NCBI RefSeq assembly: GCF_029392315.1
Contig: NZ_CP113939.1
Location: 496,001 to 560,000, forward strand
Reading direction: 5' to 3'
Source of the DNA: Bifidobacterium sp. ESL0690
GTDB taxonomy: Bacteria; Actinomycetota; Actinomycetes; Actinomycetales; Bifidobacteriaceae
DNA length: 64,000 nucleotides
Both the position numbers and the translations under genes were made by a program. A model generated the notes under the pieces. The model was not told where the DNA came from and searched no databases. It saw only the letters and a list, made by a program, of their open reading frames with translations. Below are positions 37,152-45,517 of the stretch, piece by piece. Within the stretch, counting starts at the first letter, position 1. The number at the start of each line of letters is the position of its first letter.

Positions 37152-37234
37152 CGAAGTTCTATGGTCGAGCCCCGGTTCACCGTTGGCTTGGACTGCGTTT
37201 GGAAGTGGGGATTTACAATGACGAAATTCTATGA
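37148..37234 (+). other. 28-codon ORF bridging thiolase and mvaA
   Basis: The ATG overlaps the thiolase stop as ATGA. The peptide begins MTKFY, the same first five residues as MvaA, and the first 16 bases differ from the mvaA start by one base (ATGACGAAGTTCTATG against ATGACGAAATTCTATG). It ends 17 bases inside mvaA in another frame. It may be a duplicated, displaced mvaA start or a coupling leader ORF. Translation is not proven. Confidence 0.4.
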
Positions 37235-38618
37235 GCTTTCCACGAGTGAGCGGCTGGCGGAGCTTCGGAGCGAAGGTGCCATTAATGACGACGACCTGCG
37301 TGTGCTGACCGACGAACCGGCGTTGCCGACTGACGTCGCTGCCAATATGGTGGAGAACCAGATTGGCAATTTTCCTGTACCGCTTGGCTTGGCCGACCAT
37401 TTTGTGATAGATGGCGAGGCGCTACGGGTGCCGATGGCCGTCGAGGAACCGTCGGTGATCGCCGCCGCCGGCAATGCCGCGCACCGCATCGCCCGTACCG
37501 GCGGCTTCCATACTTCGGTGCATCGCGATGGCATCATCGCTCAGATTGTATTTACAAAAAATGATTCCTCGTCTCTTTCGGGTCGGCAAGGTGGGTGTGA
37601 GCCTGCAAGAGAATTAACGCCGGTTCATGATGCCAGTGAAGACGACGAGGATTCCTTGGCAAGTGGACTGCAAAGCCGCCATTCCTCACCATTCGATAAC
37701 GATGGCCTTACGGCTTTCGTGCGCGAGCATGAAGCGGAAATCCGCAAGGTCGCGCGTGACGCGCATCCCAGCTTGGAGACGCATGGGGGAGGGCTGCGTA
37801 AGGTCAGTGTTTTCAGGAGAGCCGAGGGATTTGCCGAAATCGACCTGCTGATCGACCCGGGCGACGCGATGGGCGCGAACGTGGTCAACACCATCGCCGA
37901 AGCGGTTGCAAAGTATTGTGCTGATCAGCTTGATGGGCTTGATTTGTTGATGGCGATACTTTCCAACAATACGGAAAACCAGCGTGCACAATCGGAGGTG
38001 CGTATCGATTTCGATAACCTGCCAACCCGCGACATGGAGGGCGGACAAGTTGCGCGTCGTATCGTTGCCGCGGCTCGTTTCGCCGAAATCTCGCCATTGC
38101 GTGTGGCTACACACAACAAAGGCATCATGAATGGCATCAACGCGGTGGTGCTTGCCACCGGCAATGACACGAGAAACATTAACGCCGCTGCTTACGCCGA
38201 CCTCAACGAACAGCGCCGAACGTGGACGGAATGGGCCATCGATGAGGAACGTCGCCAGCTGGTCGGCCGCATCGATATTCCGTTGCCATTGGGCAGTGTC
38301 GGCGGTGCGATGTCGACGCTGCCGATGGCGAAACTCAGCCTCAAGCTGCTGCAAAACCCGGATGCCGAGCGGCTGATGGGCATCGTCGCCAGTGTCGGCC
38401 TTGCCTCTAACCTTTCGGCGATGCGGGAGCTGGTGACGCGCGGCATTCAGGAAGGCCATATGAACCTGCAGTTCAAAAGCCTGGCGATGTCTGCCGGAGC
38501 CAACCCGGATGAACTGGAGCAGGTGGTTGCGGGACTTCGTGCCGATCCGTCTAATGCCAACTTGGAAACCGCTCAACGACTGCTGGCTCAACAGCGCCAC
38601 GGCTCGCAACCATGCTAA
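37218..38618 (+). CDS. mvaA: hydroxymethylglutaryl-CoA reductase, class II
   Basis: This 466-residue enzyme interconverts HMG-CoA and mevalonate. The class II marks are present: ENQIG (residues 46-50) with substrate-binding PVPLGLADHFVIDG, catalytic Glu in EEPSVIAA (about residue 77) and DAMGANVVN (216-224), plus GSVGGAMSTLP near the C-terminus. A hydrophilic insertion (about residues 116-165, Ser/Asp/Glu-rich) makes it longer than usual class II enzymes of about 430 residues. The ATG 37218 has GTGGGG at 37205-37210; the frame extends to GTG 37161 without support. The start region is duplicated upstream at 37148. Confidence 0.93.
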   Translation: MTKFYELSTSERLAELRSEGAINDDDLRVLTDEPALPTDVAANMVENQIGNFPVPLGLADHFVIDGEALRVPMAVEEPSVIAAAGNAAHRIARTGGFHTSVHRDGIIAQIVFTKNDSSSLSGRQGGCEPARELTPVHDASEDDEDSLASGLQSRHSSPFDNDGLTAFVREHEAEIRKVARDAHPSLETHGGGLRKVSVFRRAEGFAEIDLLIDPGDAMGANVVNTIAEAVAKYCADQLDGLDLLMAILSNNTENQRAQSEVRIDFDNLPTRDMEGGQVARRIVAAARFAEISPLRVATHNKGIMNGINAVVLATGNDTRNINAAAYADLNEQRRTWTEWAIDEERRQLVGRIDIPLPLGSVGGAMSTLPMAKLSLKLLQNPDAERLMGIVASVGLASNLSAMRELVTRGIQEGHMNLQFKSLAMSAGANPDELEQVVAGLRADPSNANLETAQRLLAQQRHGSQPC

Positions 38619-38650
38619 GAAATCGATATGGAGCCGTCCCAATCCGCAAA

Positions 38651-38794
38651 ATGCATGTTGCTGCTGGTAAACGGACTTTGCGGACGTTTAAGGTGCCGTT
38701 TTCCTGCATTACTGTTGCGGTTCCTCGGTTTGCTGCAGGTAAACGGATTCTAGGGCTGAGTGAGGTGCCGTTTCCCAGCACTACAGTCAGGACG
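38651..38794. repeat. two tandem copies of a 72-bp unit between mvaA and mvaS
   Basis: The blocks CTGCTGGTAAACGGA (38661) and CTGCAGGTAAACGGA (38733) are 72 bp apart, as are two copies of AGGTGCCGTTT (38691 and 38763). The unit is a multiple of three but the region has no credible gene. It is the only content of the 240-bp mvaA-mvaS gap besides the mvaS leader. Confidence 0.7.
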
Positions 38795-38859
38795 ACATAA
38801 ATGAGACTTGTGGATACAAATGTAAGGGATAGCGAAAAATGAGACAGGAGCGATACGAA

Positions 38860-40056
38860 ATGCGAGAAACCAACAAAGCCGACAGCGTCAAGGTCGGCAT
38901 TGACAAAATCAACTTCTATACGCCCAACCATTACCTTGATCTGGTCGATTTGGCGCAGGCCCGCGGTGTGGATCCGAACAAATACTTGATCGGCATCGGG
39001 CAGAGCAGGATGTCGGTCGCCGCGCTCGATCAGGACATCGTCGCCCTGGCCGCCAACGCCGCCGAACCCATGCTGACAGAGGCCGATAGGCAGGGAATCG
39101 GCCTGTTGATTGTCGCCACCGAAAGTGGCATCGACCAATCCAAGGCGGCGGCGTTGTTCGTGCAGGACCTGCTGAAACTCACCGGCAATCTCCGCGCCAT
39201 CGAAATCAAGGAAGCCTGCTACGGTGCGACCGCCGGCATCCAGCTTGCCTGCGATTACGTGCGCAGCCATCCCGACAGCAAAGCTCTCGTCATTGCCTCC
39301 GACATCGCGCGTTACGGCCTCGATACGCCCGGCGAGGTGACGCAGGGAGCGGGTGCGGTGGCGATGCTCGTCACCCGCGATCCGGCCATCCTCGCCATCG
39401 AACCGGAATCGCTGTACGAAAGCCGTAGTACCGGCGATTTTTGGAGACCGAATTATTCGACCGTCGCCTTCGCGCGCGGCAAGTTTTCGGAGGAAGTCTA
39501 TGTCGGCATGTTCGGCGAAATTTGGGACAAGGCGCAGCAGCAGGGCATGGCCAATCCCGAAAACCTGCAGGCGTTGCTCTTCCATATCCCGTTCTCAAAA
39601 ATGGGCCGTAAGGGCTTGCGAACGTTGGGTAATGGCAAAATCGACGAAGCCGATTACGCGTGCCTGACCGAGCGCTTCGAGCGGAGCATCGTCTATGGCA
39701 AAGAGGTCGGCAACATTTACACCGGCTCGATCTATCTCGCCTTGCTTTCGCTGCTCGAAAATGATAACAGCCTCAACCCCGGCGACCGCATCGGCCTCTA
39801 TTCATATGGTTCAGGCTCCGTCGCCGAACTCTATTTCGGCACGCTGCAGCTTGGTTTCCGCGAACGTCTGGATGTAGAGGGTCATCGCGCCTTGCTCGAC
39901 AATCGCGAGCGTCTGAGCATGAGCGAATACGAGGCGATGTTCAGTGCCGAACTCGTGACCGACGGCTCCGAACAAGACCTTGGCCGCAGTGACCCTGCCG
40001 CCAGCGCACCGCACTATCTCGCCGGAATCAAGGACCACGAACGGCAGTATCGCTGA
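38860..40056 (+). CDS. mvaS: hydroxymethylglutaryl-CoA synthase
   Basis: This 398-residue enzyme condenses acetyl-CoA with acetoacetyl-CoA. The catalytic Glu88 (ATESG), Cys120 (KEACYGA) and His242 (FHIPFSKMGRKG) are intact, as is YSYGSGSVAELY. I chose ATG 38860 for AGGAG nine bases upstream; ATG 38839 with AGGGA is nearly as good and would add seven residues. With the thiolase and reductase it gives the three entry enzymes of the mevalonate pathway in one direction. Kinases for later steps are not in the window. Confidence 0.93.
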   Translation: MRETNKADSVKVGIDKINFYTPNHYLDLVDLAQARGVDPNKYLIGIGQSRMSVAALDQDIVALAANAAEPMLTEADRQGIGLLIVATESGIDQSKAAALFVQDLLKLTGNLRAIEIKEACYGATAGIQLACDYVRSHPDSKALVIASDIARYGLDTPGEVTQGAGAVAMLVTRDPAILAIEPESLYESRSTGDFWRPNYSTVAFARGKFSEEVYVGMFGEIWDKAQQQGMANPENLQALLFHIPFSKMGRKGLRTLGNGKIDEADYACLTERFERSIVYGKEVGNIYTGSIYLALLSLLENDNSLNPGDRIGLYSYGSGSVAELYFGTLQLGFRERLDVEGHRALLDNRERLSMSEYEAMFSAELVTDGSEQDLGRSDPAASAPHYLAGIKDHERQYR

Positions 40057-40387
40057 AATTGAAACGAAGGCGTGGCGGTATCATTGCGATTATCGGTCTG
40101 TGATAGCTAATTCTGAAGTGATGGGTATTTGAAGTTTGGGATTCACAATACTTGAGCAAATGCGGAATTGACGGTGTTGTACGGGTGTTTCCGCTTACCC
40201 CGTAGGTTTCTGACGGGTACTCGATTCGCATCTCGATTGGTTATGGGAGTCCCGATAACCGATATATTTCGTTATTTGTTATTATTCCGGACGCCTTCGC
40301 CTTTGCTGCCCGTCCTTCATTTATACTGATGATGGTATGGCGGGCGTTTGCCATCGGCGGTTTCACACATCGGGTTAAGGGGTTTCC
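40057..40387. other. gene-free spacer before the ACT-domain gene
   Basis: About 330 bp. A short inverted repeat lies at 40239-40260 (GGTTAT with ATAACC around GGGA/TCCC), and an ATTATTTGTTATTATT-like AT-rich stretch may hold a promoter. No gene is supported. Confidence 0.5.
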
Positions 40388-40660
40388 ATGGATAAAGCGG
40401 TCATCACGGTGGTCGGGCAGGATACAGTCGGCATCATTGCGCAGGTCTGCACCTATCTTTCGCAGCATAAGGTCAACGTTCTCGACATCTCGCAGACCAT
40501 CATCGAGGGGTTCTTCAACATGATGATGATCGTCGATTATGGTAAATCCGACGAGGAATTCTCGGCGTTGGTCGACGGTCTTGAGGCGCTCGGCGACAAG
40601 ATCGGTGTGCGCATCCGCTGCCAGCGCGAGGAAATCTTCACGCGTATGCACCGGGTCTGA
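40388..40660 (+). CDS. ACT-domain protein, UPF0237 family
   Basis: This 90-residue protein is a single ACT domain: [51 protein letters not shown] domains bind amino acids or similar small ligands and usually dimerise. AAGGGG precedes the ATG. The DUF711 gene starts 17 bp after its stop, and this pairing recurs widely in Gram-positive bacteria, so the two are likely partners. The ligand is unknown. Confidence 0.92.
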   Translation: MDKAVITVVGQDTVGIIAQVCTYLSQHKVNVLDISQTIIEGFFNMMMIVDYGKSDEEFSALVDGLEALGDKIGVRIRCQREEIFTRMHRV

Positions 40661-40676
40661 GCGCGAGGGGTTAGCA

Positions 40677-42041
40677 ATGCTGAATATTATGGAGGTCCAC
40701 GAGACCAATCAGATGATCGAGCAGGAAAAGCTCGACGTACGTACCATCACTATGGGTATTTCGCTGCTCGATTGCGCCGCGAGCGATGTTGACGTGGTTT
40801 GCGACAACATTTACAACAAGATTACCGACAAAGCACGCGACCTGGTGAAGGTCGGCAAGGCCATCGAGCGCGACTTCGGCATTCCGATCGTCAACAAGCG
40901 CATCACCGTCACCCCGATTGCGCTGGTAGGTGCGAGCTCTTGCAAGTCGCCGGCCGATTTCGTCAAAATCGCACAAGCGCTCGACCGTGCGGCCAAAAAG
41001 GTCGGTGTCGACCTCATCGGCGGCTATACGGCGCTGGTCTCCAAGTCGATGACACCCGCCGAACGCATGCTGATTGAGTCGATTCCGCAGGCGTTATCAC
41101 AAACCGATATCGTCTGCTCGTCGGTCAACGTCGGTTCCACCAAAACCGGCATCGATATGGACGCCGTCGAACTGCTTGGTCATGTTGTCAAAGACACCGC
41201 CTACGCCACCCGGGAGATCGACAGCTACGGCTGTGTGAAATTCGTGGCTTTTTGCAACGCTCCCGACGACAACCCGTTTATGGCCGGTGGTTTCCACGGC
41301 GTCACCGAAGGTGATGTGGTGATCAACGTCGGCGTCTCCGGGCCTGGCGTGGTTTCGCGTGCGCTGGATGCGGCTAAGGGCAAGGATTTCGAATTTCTAT
41401 GCGAGACCATCAAACGCACCGCTTTCAAGATTACCCGCGTCGGCCAGCTAGTCGCGCAGGAGGCCTCGAAGCGGCTCGGCGTGCCCTTTGGCATCATTGA
41501 TCTCTCGCTGGCGCCTACAGCAGCCGTCGGCGATTCGGTGGGCGAAGTGCTGGAGAAAATCGGCCTCGATCAGGTCGGCGCTCCCGGCACGACCGCGGCG
41601 CTCGCGATGCTCAACGACCAGGTCAAGAAGGGCGGCATCATGGCGTCCTCTTATGTCGGCGGGCTTTCCGGCGCGTTCATCCCCGTCTCGGAAGACAAGA
41701 ACATGATTGATGCGGCGGCGTCGGGTTGCCTCACCATCGAAAAGCTCGAGGCGATGACCTGCGTCTGCTCGGTCGGTCTTGACATGATTGCGATTCCCGG
41801 CGAGACCACCGCTTCCACGATTTCCGGCATCATTGCCGATGAAGCCGCCATCGGCATGGTCAACCAGAAAACCACCGCCGTTCGCGTTATTCCGGTTTGC
41901 GGCAAAGGCGTCGGCGAAGTGGCCAATTTCGGCGGCCTCATGGGCTACGCTCCGATTATCCCGGTCAACCAGACCTCCTGCGAGGCCTTCGTGACCCGCG
42001 GCGGCCGCATCCCCGCGCCAATCCACAGCTTCAAGAACTGA
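40677..42041 (+). CDS. PFL family protein, UPF0210/DUF711
   Basis: This 454-residue protein has the DUF711 pattern: [30 protein letters not shown], then [33 protein letters not shown], and a C-terminal [23 protein letters not shown]. The family has a fold related to pyruvate formate-lyase, but I see no glycyl-radical segment, so radical catalysis is not supported. Function is unknown. GAGGGG ends six bases before ATG 40677. It follows the ACT gene closely and is ended by a hairpin at 42087. Confidence 0.9.
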   Translation: MLNIMEVHETNQMIEQEKLDVRTITMGISLLDCAASDVDVVCDNIYNKITDKARDLVKVGKAIERDFGIPIVNKRITVTPIALVGASSCKSPADFVKIAQALDRAAKKVGVDLIGGYTALVSKSMTPAERMLIESIPQALSQTDIVCSSVNVGSTKTGIDMDAVELLGHVVKDTAYATREIDSYGCVKFVAFCNAPDDNPFMAGGFHGVTEGDVVINVGVSGPGVVSRALDAAKGKDFEFLCETIKRTAFKITRVGQLVAQEASKRLGVPFGIIDLSLAPTAAVGDSVGEVLEKIGLDQVGAPGTTAALAMLNDQVKKGGIMASSYVGGLSGAFIPVSEDKNMIDAAASGCLTIEKLEAMTCVCSVGLDMIAIPGETTASTISGIIADEAAIGMVNQKTTAVRVIPVCGKGVGEVANFGGLMGYAPIIPVNQTSCEAFVTRGGRIPAPIHSFKN

Positions 42042-42086
42042 GTGTTGTCAAGGGGATATAAGTATTAAGTACTGCGATTGATAAGA

Positions 42087-42116
42087 TTGGGCCGCTGAAT
42101 ATAATCAGCGGCCCAA
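42087..42116 (+). terminator. hairpin after the DUF711 gene
   Basis: A 12-bp perfect stem (42087-42098 with 42105-42116) with a 6-nt AT loop. No T-run follows, so it is probably an actinobacterial-type hairpin terminator between convergent genes. Confidence 0.65.
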
Positions 42117-42136
42117 CTCCGTAATATGAGAGGACG

Positions 42137-42180
42137 AAAAAATAATAAAAACGCCCTACCGGTGAAGCCCAACGGAGCGA
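42137..42180 (-). terminator. intrinsic terminator of trmL
   Basis: On the minus strand a hairpin closed by CGCTC and GGGCG (plus-strand 42152-42179, with an inner stem) is followed by TTTTTATTATTTTTT. The DNA on its 5' side (42181-42231) is also self-complementary. Confidence 0.7.
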
Positions 42181-42275
42181 AGCTTTGAAGACCCGGGCTG
42201 ATGCCCCGAAGCGAACCGGCTTCAACCGACATTTTCAACATATCACAACGTTGGTTGGTTCTCAAACTTGTATTT

Positions 42276-42935
42276 TTATTCCCCGCCTTTGAAACCAAGC
42301 TGACGCCAGGCCTCATAGATGGCGATCGAGGCGCAGTTGGTGAGGTTGAGCGAACGCAAAGACGGACGCATCGGCAAGCGCACCTGCTCGGCGACGTGCG
42401 GGCCGGCCATGATGTCCATCGGGTCGGGGATGTTGCCCGGCTCGGGGCCGAACAGCAAAATGTCGTCCGGGCGGTATTGCACGTCCGTGTAAAGCTTGGT
42501 GGCGTGCGCGGTGAAGGCGATGATGCGCGAGTTGGGCATGGACTTCACCAAGTCGTCGAAGTCGGGGTGCAGCACGACGTGGGCCATGTCGTGGTAATCG
42601 AGGCCGGCGCGACGCAGCTTCGTGTCTTTGAGGTTGAAGCCGAGCGGCTCGATCAGATGCAGAATCGTCCCAGTCACGGCGCACAGGCGAATGGCTGAGC
42701 CGGTGTTGCCGGGGATGCGGGGAGAGTAGTAGCACAGGTGCGGTGTCACCGTCTTGGCCTCGCTGGCGTCCTTGGCGCTCATCATCGCGTCGACCACGCT
42801 GATCGGGTTGCCGTGTGCGTCGGTCACCAGTTCGTCCGGCCCGTAGTTGGACTTGCGGTAGCCGTATTCATACATGTCGGTGACTTTGTTCTCTGGATTT
42901 CCGGCGTTCCCCGCCGTTTGCTCTTCATCTGTCAT
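42276..42935 (-). CDS. trmL: tRNA (cytidine(34)-2'-O)-methyltransferase
   Basis: This is a 219-residue SPOUT methyltransferase. The knot region is seen as HLCYYSPRIPGNTGSAIRLCAVTG at the N-side, then DDILLFGPEPGNIPD and VRLPMRPSLRSLNLTNCASIAIYEAWRQLGF. TrmL methylates the wobble nucleotide of tRNA-Leu isoacceptors, using S-adenosylmethionine. About 60 residues precede the conserved domain, an extension that E. coli TrmL (157 residues) lacks and which may be partly mistranslated if an internal start is used. GGGGAT lies in the leader. It stands alone, convergent to the DUF711 gene. Confidence 0.88.
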   Translation of the reverse strand: MTDEEQTAGNAGNPENKVTDMYEYGYRKSNYGPDELVTDAHGNPISVVDAMMSAKDASEAKTVTPHLCYYSPRIPGNTGSAIRLCAVTGTILHLIEPLGFNLKDTKLRRAGLDYHDMAHVVLHPDFDDLVKSMPNSRIIAFTAHATKLYTDVQYRPDDILLFGPEPGNIPDPMDIMAGPHVAEQVRLPMRPSLRSLNLTNCASIAIYEAWRQLGFKGGE

Positions 42936-43061
42936 GATTTAAAACTATCCCCGCGAAGCGACACCGAACCCGGCTACGTCTATGTTTTGCAGGCTATACG
43001 ATAAACGCGGTGTCTATTATTGCCTATTGTCATATTCAATGCAAGGCCAATCCTGCATAAC

Positions 43062-43091
43062 AAAAGCCCGCCGAGATTGGTCGGCGGGCTT
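43062..43091 (-). terminator. intrinsic terminator of fucO
   Basis: An 11-bp GC-rich stem (43064-43074 with 43081-43091) and 6-nt loop. On the minus strand it is followed by TTTTG. It lies about 40 bp after the fucO stop. Confidence 0.85.
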
Positions 43092-43132
43092 CTGCCAATA
43101 GCCGGGTTATTCGCTCGGCTGGTAGGAAATCC

Positions 43133-44290
43133 TTACATCAGGCTCTCATAGATCGCGTGGATGTCTTCCTTCGTAGGCTTGCGCGGGTTGCCACCGGTGC
43201 AGACATCCTTGAAGGCGTTCTCGGTCAATCCATCGATGTCGCTTTCCTTGGCGCCGACTTCGCTGATGGTGGTCGGGTTGCCGAGGTCGACGGTGAGTTG
43301 GTGGATCCTTTGCACGGCCTCTTCGCGCACCTCGTCGATCGAACGGTCGGGGTTGTAGGAATCCTGGTCGCCGAAGGCGTGGGCGATGGCGCGGTACTTC
43401 TCGCCGGTGTAGTCCTTGTTGTATTCCATGACAGGCGCGAGCAGGATGCCGTTGGCCACGCCGTGTGCGACACCGAGCAGTCCGCCGAGGGCGTGGGCCA
43501 TGCCGTGCACGAGGCCGAGGCCGACGTTGGAATAGGCCATGCCGGTGATGTAGGAGGCGTAGGCCATTTCTTCGCCGGCCGCGACATCGCCGTCGGCGGA
43601 CTTGGCGAGATTGGCGGCGATCATGCGGATCGTCTGCAGCGACAGGCAGTCGGAAAGCTCCCAGGCGCCCGGGGTGACGAAGCCTTCGATGGCGTGGGTG
43701 AGCGCGTCGAGGCCGGTGGCCACCTTGAGGCTGCGCGGCATCGTATCGGTCAGATCCGGGTCGACGAAGGCGACCAGCGGGATGTCGTGCGGGTCGACGG
43801 CCACGAACTTGCGCTTCTTGGCGGTGTCGGTGACCACGTAGTTGATGGTTGTCTCCGAAGCCGTTCCGGCGGTGGTGGGCACGCCGAAGATCGGGACGGA
43901 CGGGTTCTTGGTGGCAGCGGTGCCTTCCAGCGAAAGCACGTCGGCGAACTCGGGGTTCGCGGCGATGATGCCGATGCCCTTGCAGGTGTCCTGCGGCGAG
44001 CCGCCGCCCAGGCCGATCATGAAGTCGGCGCCGGCGTTCTTGAACTTTGCTACGCCGTCTTGGATGCACTCCACCGGCGGGTTGGGCTTGACGTTGTCAA
44101 AGATTTCATAAGGCATGCCCGCAGCGTCGAGCACGTCGGTGACCTTCTTGACCGTTCCGGTCTTGAGCAGCACCGGATCGGTGACGATGAAAGCCTTGGT
44201 GAAGCCGTGCGCCTTGGCGACGTTCGGGATTTCCTTGATTGCGCCGCGCCCGAAATAGGCTTCCTGATTGAAGATCATACGATACACCAT
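43133..44290 (-). CDS. fucO: lactaldehyde reductase / 1,2-propanediol oxidoreductase
   Basis: This 385-residue group III (iron-dependent) alcohol dehydrogenase reduces lactaldehyde to 1,2-propanediol, a step after fucose or rhamnose breakdown. The NAD motif GGGSPQDTCKGI, PTTAGTASETT, and the metal ligands in TGLDALTHAIEG and VHGMAHALGGLLGVAHGVAN are intact. AAGGAG precedes the ATG. A perfect GlxR/CRP operator lies between the -10 box and the start codon, so cAMP-linked control is likely. Related enzymes act on other short diols and alcohols, so the natural substrate could differ. Confidence 0.9.
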   Translation of the reverse strand: MVYRMIFNQEAYFGRGAIKEIPNVAKAHGFTKAFIVTDPVLLKTGTVKKVTDVLDAAGMPYEIFDNVKPNPPVECIQDGVAKFKNAGADFMIGLGGGSPQDTCKGIGIIAANPEFADVLSLEGTAATKNPSVPIFGVPTTAGTASETTINYVVTDTAKKRKFVAVDPHDIPLVAFVDPDLTDTMPRSLKVATGLDALTHAIEGFVTPGAWELSDCLSLQTIRMIAANLAKSADGDVAAGEEMAYASYITGMAYSNVGLGLVHGMAHALGGLLGVAHGVANGILLAPVMEYNKDYTGEKYRAIAHAFGDQDSYNPDRSIDEVREEAVQRIHQLTVDLGNPTTISEVGAKESDIDGLTENAFKDVCTGGNPRKPTKEDIHAIYESLM

Positions 44291-44310
44291 TGTTCACTCC
44301 TTATTTACTT

Positions 44311-44326
44311 TGTGATGTAGCTCACA
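44311..44326. promoter_or_regulatory. GlxR/CRP-type operator upstream of fucO
   Basis: TGTGATGTAGCTCACA matches TGTGANNTANNTCACA at every fixed position, including the central TA. It lies 21 bp upstream of the fucO start and just downstream of the likely transcription start, a repressing position. Confidence 0.75.
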
Positions 44327-44335
44327 ACAAAATCC

Positions 44336-44341
44336 ATTATA
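44336..44341 (-). promoter_or_regulatory. -10 box of fucO
   Basis: A perfect TATAAT on the minus strand, 10 bp upstream of the GlxR site. No clear -35 box is seen. Confidence 0.55.
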
Positions 44342-44415
44342 ATGTCGCAGGCGTATTTGTTCTGTTATCGTTAACAATATGTGTTTTTGCAGCGCTGTAG
44401 TGGTGTCAGGGCACA

Positions 44416-45444
44416 ATGGTTCGGATGGTTCAGAAGAATATGGATATGACGAAACCCGTTGCTAACCCGCATAAATCCGAGGTAGGTTCACGAGACGTTG
44501 CCACGAACAAGGCCGAAGTGGTTGAAGGCTTCAGCGCCGCCGAACTTGAAACCATGAAACAGGAATTATTCTCGTGGTGGGACGAAAACGCGCGTGATCT
44601 GCCTTGGCGCTTCGGCCGCACGACGCCGTGGGGCATCCTCATTTCCGAGGTGATGAGCCAGCAGACGCAGATGAGCCGCGTCGTTCAATATTGGACCAAT
44701 TGGATGGACGTCTGGCCGGACGCCGCAAGCCTTGCCAAGGCGAGCACGGCCGAGGTCATCACCGCTTGGGGCAGGCTCGGCTATCCGCGACGTGCGCTGC
44801 GGCTTCAGGAATGTGCGAAAGTGGTTGCCGAACAGTATGGTAACGAACTGCCGCGCACTTACGACGAGTTGGTCGCGCTTCCTGGCATCGGCGACTACAC
44901 GGCCAGTGCGGTGATGAGTTTCGCCTTCGGTGAGCGTATCGTCGTCCTCGACACCAACGTCCGCCGCGTGCTCTGGCGCACGTTCAAGGGTGAGGAATCA
45001 TTTGGTGGTGCCACCAAGCCTGAGGAACGCAAGTTGGCGAATGCCGTGCTGCCGCAAAAACCTAAGGAAAGTGTGATTTGGAACGAGGCGTTGATCGAGC
45101 TCGGCGCGCTGGTCTGCACTGCCAAGAACCCGAAGATCGACGAAGATCCGTGGGCTTCGCACAGTCGTTTCTACGCCGCCGGCTGCCCGCACATGGGTGA
45201 GAAGCGCACCCGCCCGCGCCAGAGTTTCAAAGGCACGAACCGTCAGGTGCGTGGCATCGTCCTCAACGCCTTGCGTGCGCTCGCAGGTTCTTCGGGCACT
45301 TCCGAAAAAACCGCGTCGCTTTCGCGAGCCGACGTCGAAAAGCTCTGGGGCGACCACGTCCAGCTGGACGCCTGCATCGCTAGTTTGGACGAGGATGGTT
45401 TAATAGAAATCGGTTCAAACGGCTCGTTGCGCCTGCCGCTTTAA
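44416..45444 (+). CDS. mutY: A/G-specific adenine glycosylase lacking Fe-S cluster ligands
   Basis: This 342-residue protein removes adenine mispaired with 8-oxoguanine. The active site is intact: Glu78 in ISEVMSQQTQ, the helix-hairpin-helix ALPGIGDYTASAV and Asp179 in VLDTNVRRVL. The usual four-Cys 4Fe-4S site is not: Cys234 is present, but the following ligand positions in C-x6-C-x2-C-x5-C are Ile241, Asp244 and Ser250. The C-terminus lacks the NUDIX-like domain and has a short winged-helix-like end (LSRADVEKLWGDHVQLD), as in other actinobacteria. The ATG follows CAGGGC. It is divergent from fucO. Confidence 0.9.
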   Translation: MVRMVQKNMDMTKPVANPHKSEVGSRDVATNKAEVVEGFSAAELETMKQELFSWWDENARDLPWRFGRTTPWGILISEVMSQQTQMSRVVQYWTNWMDVWPDAASLAKASTAEVITAWGRLGYPRRALRLQECAKVVAEQYGNELPRTYDELVALPGIGDYTASAVMSFAFGERIVVLDTNVRRVLWRTFKGEESFGGATKPEERKLANAVLPQKPKESVIWNEALIELGALVCTAKNPKIDEDPWASHSRFYAAGCPHMGEKRTRPRQSFKGTNRQVRGIVLNALRALAGSSGTSEKTASLSRADVEKLWGDHVQLDACIASLDEDGLIEIGSNGSLRLPL

Positions 45445-45517
45445 GTTGCTGATAGCCGGAATTGCCCATGGCGTCAGTAGGTACTACCAGTGAGGTGTTC
45501 AGAGAGGAGCTTGAGTA

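Noticed and set aside
42181..42231. Self-complementary GC-rich stretch upstream of the trmL terminator, as a small RNA
   Set aside because: No promoter seen; it is more simply part of the trmL 3' untranslated region.
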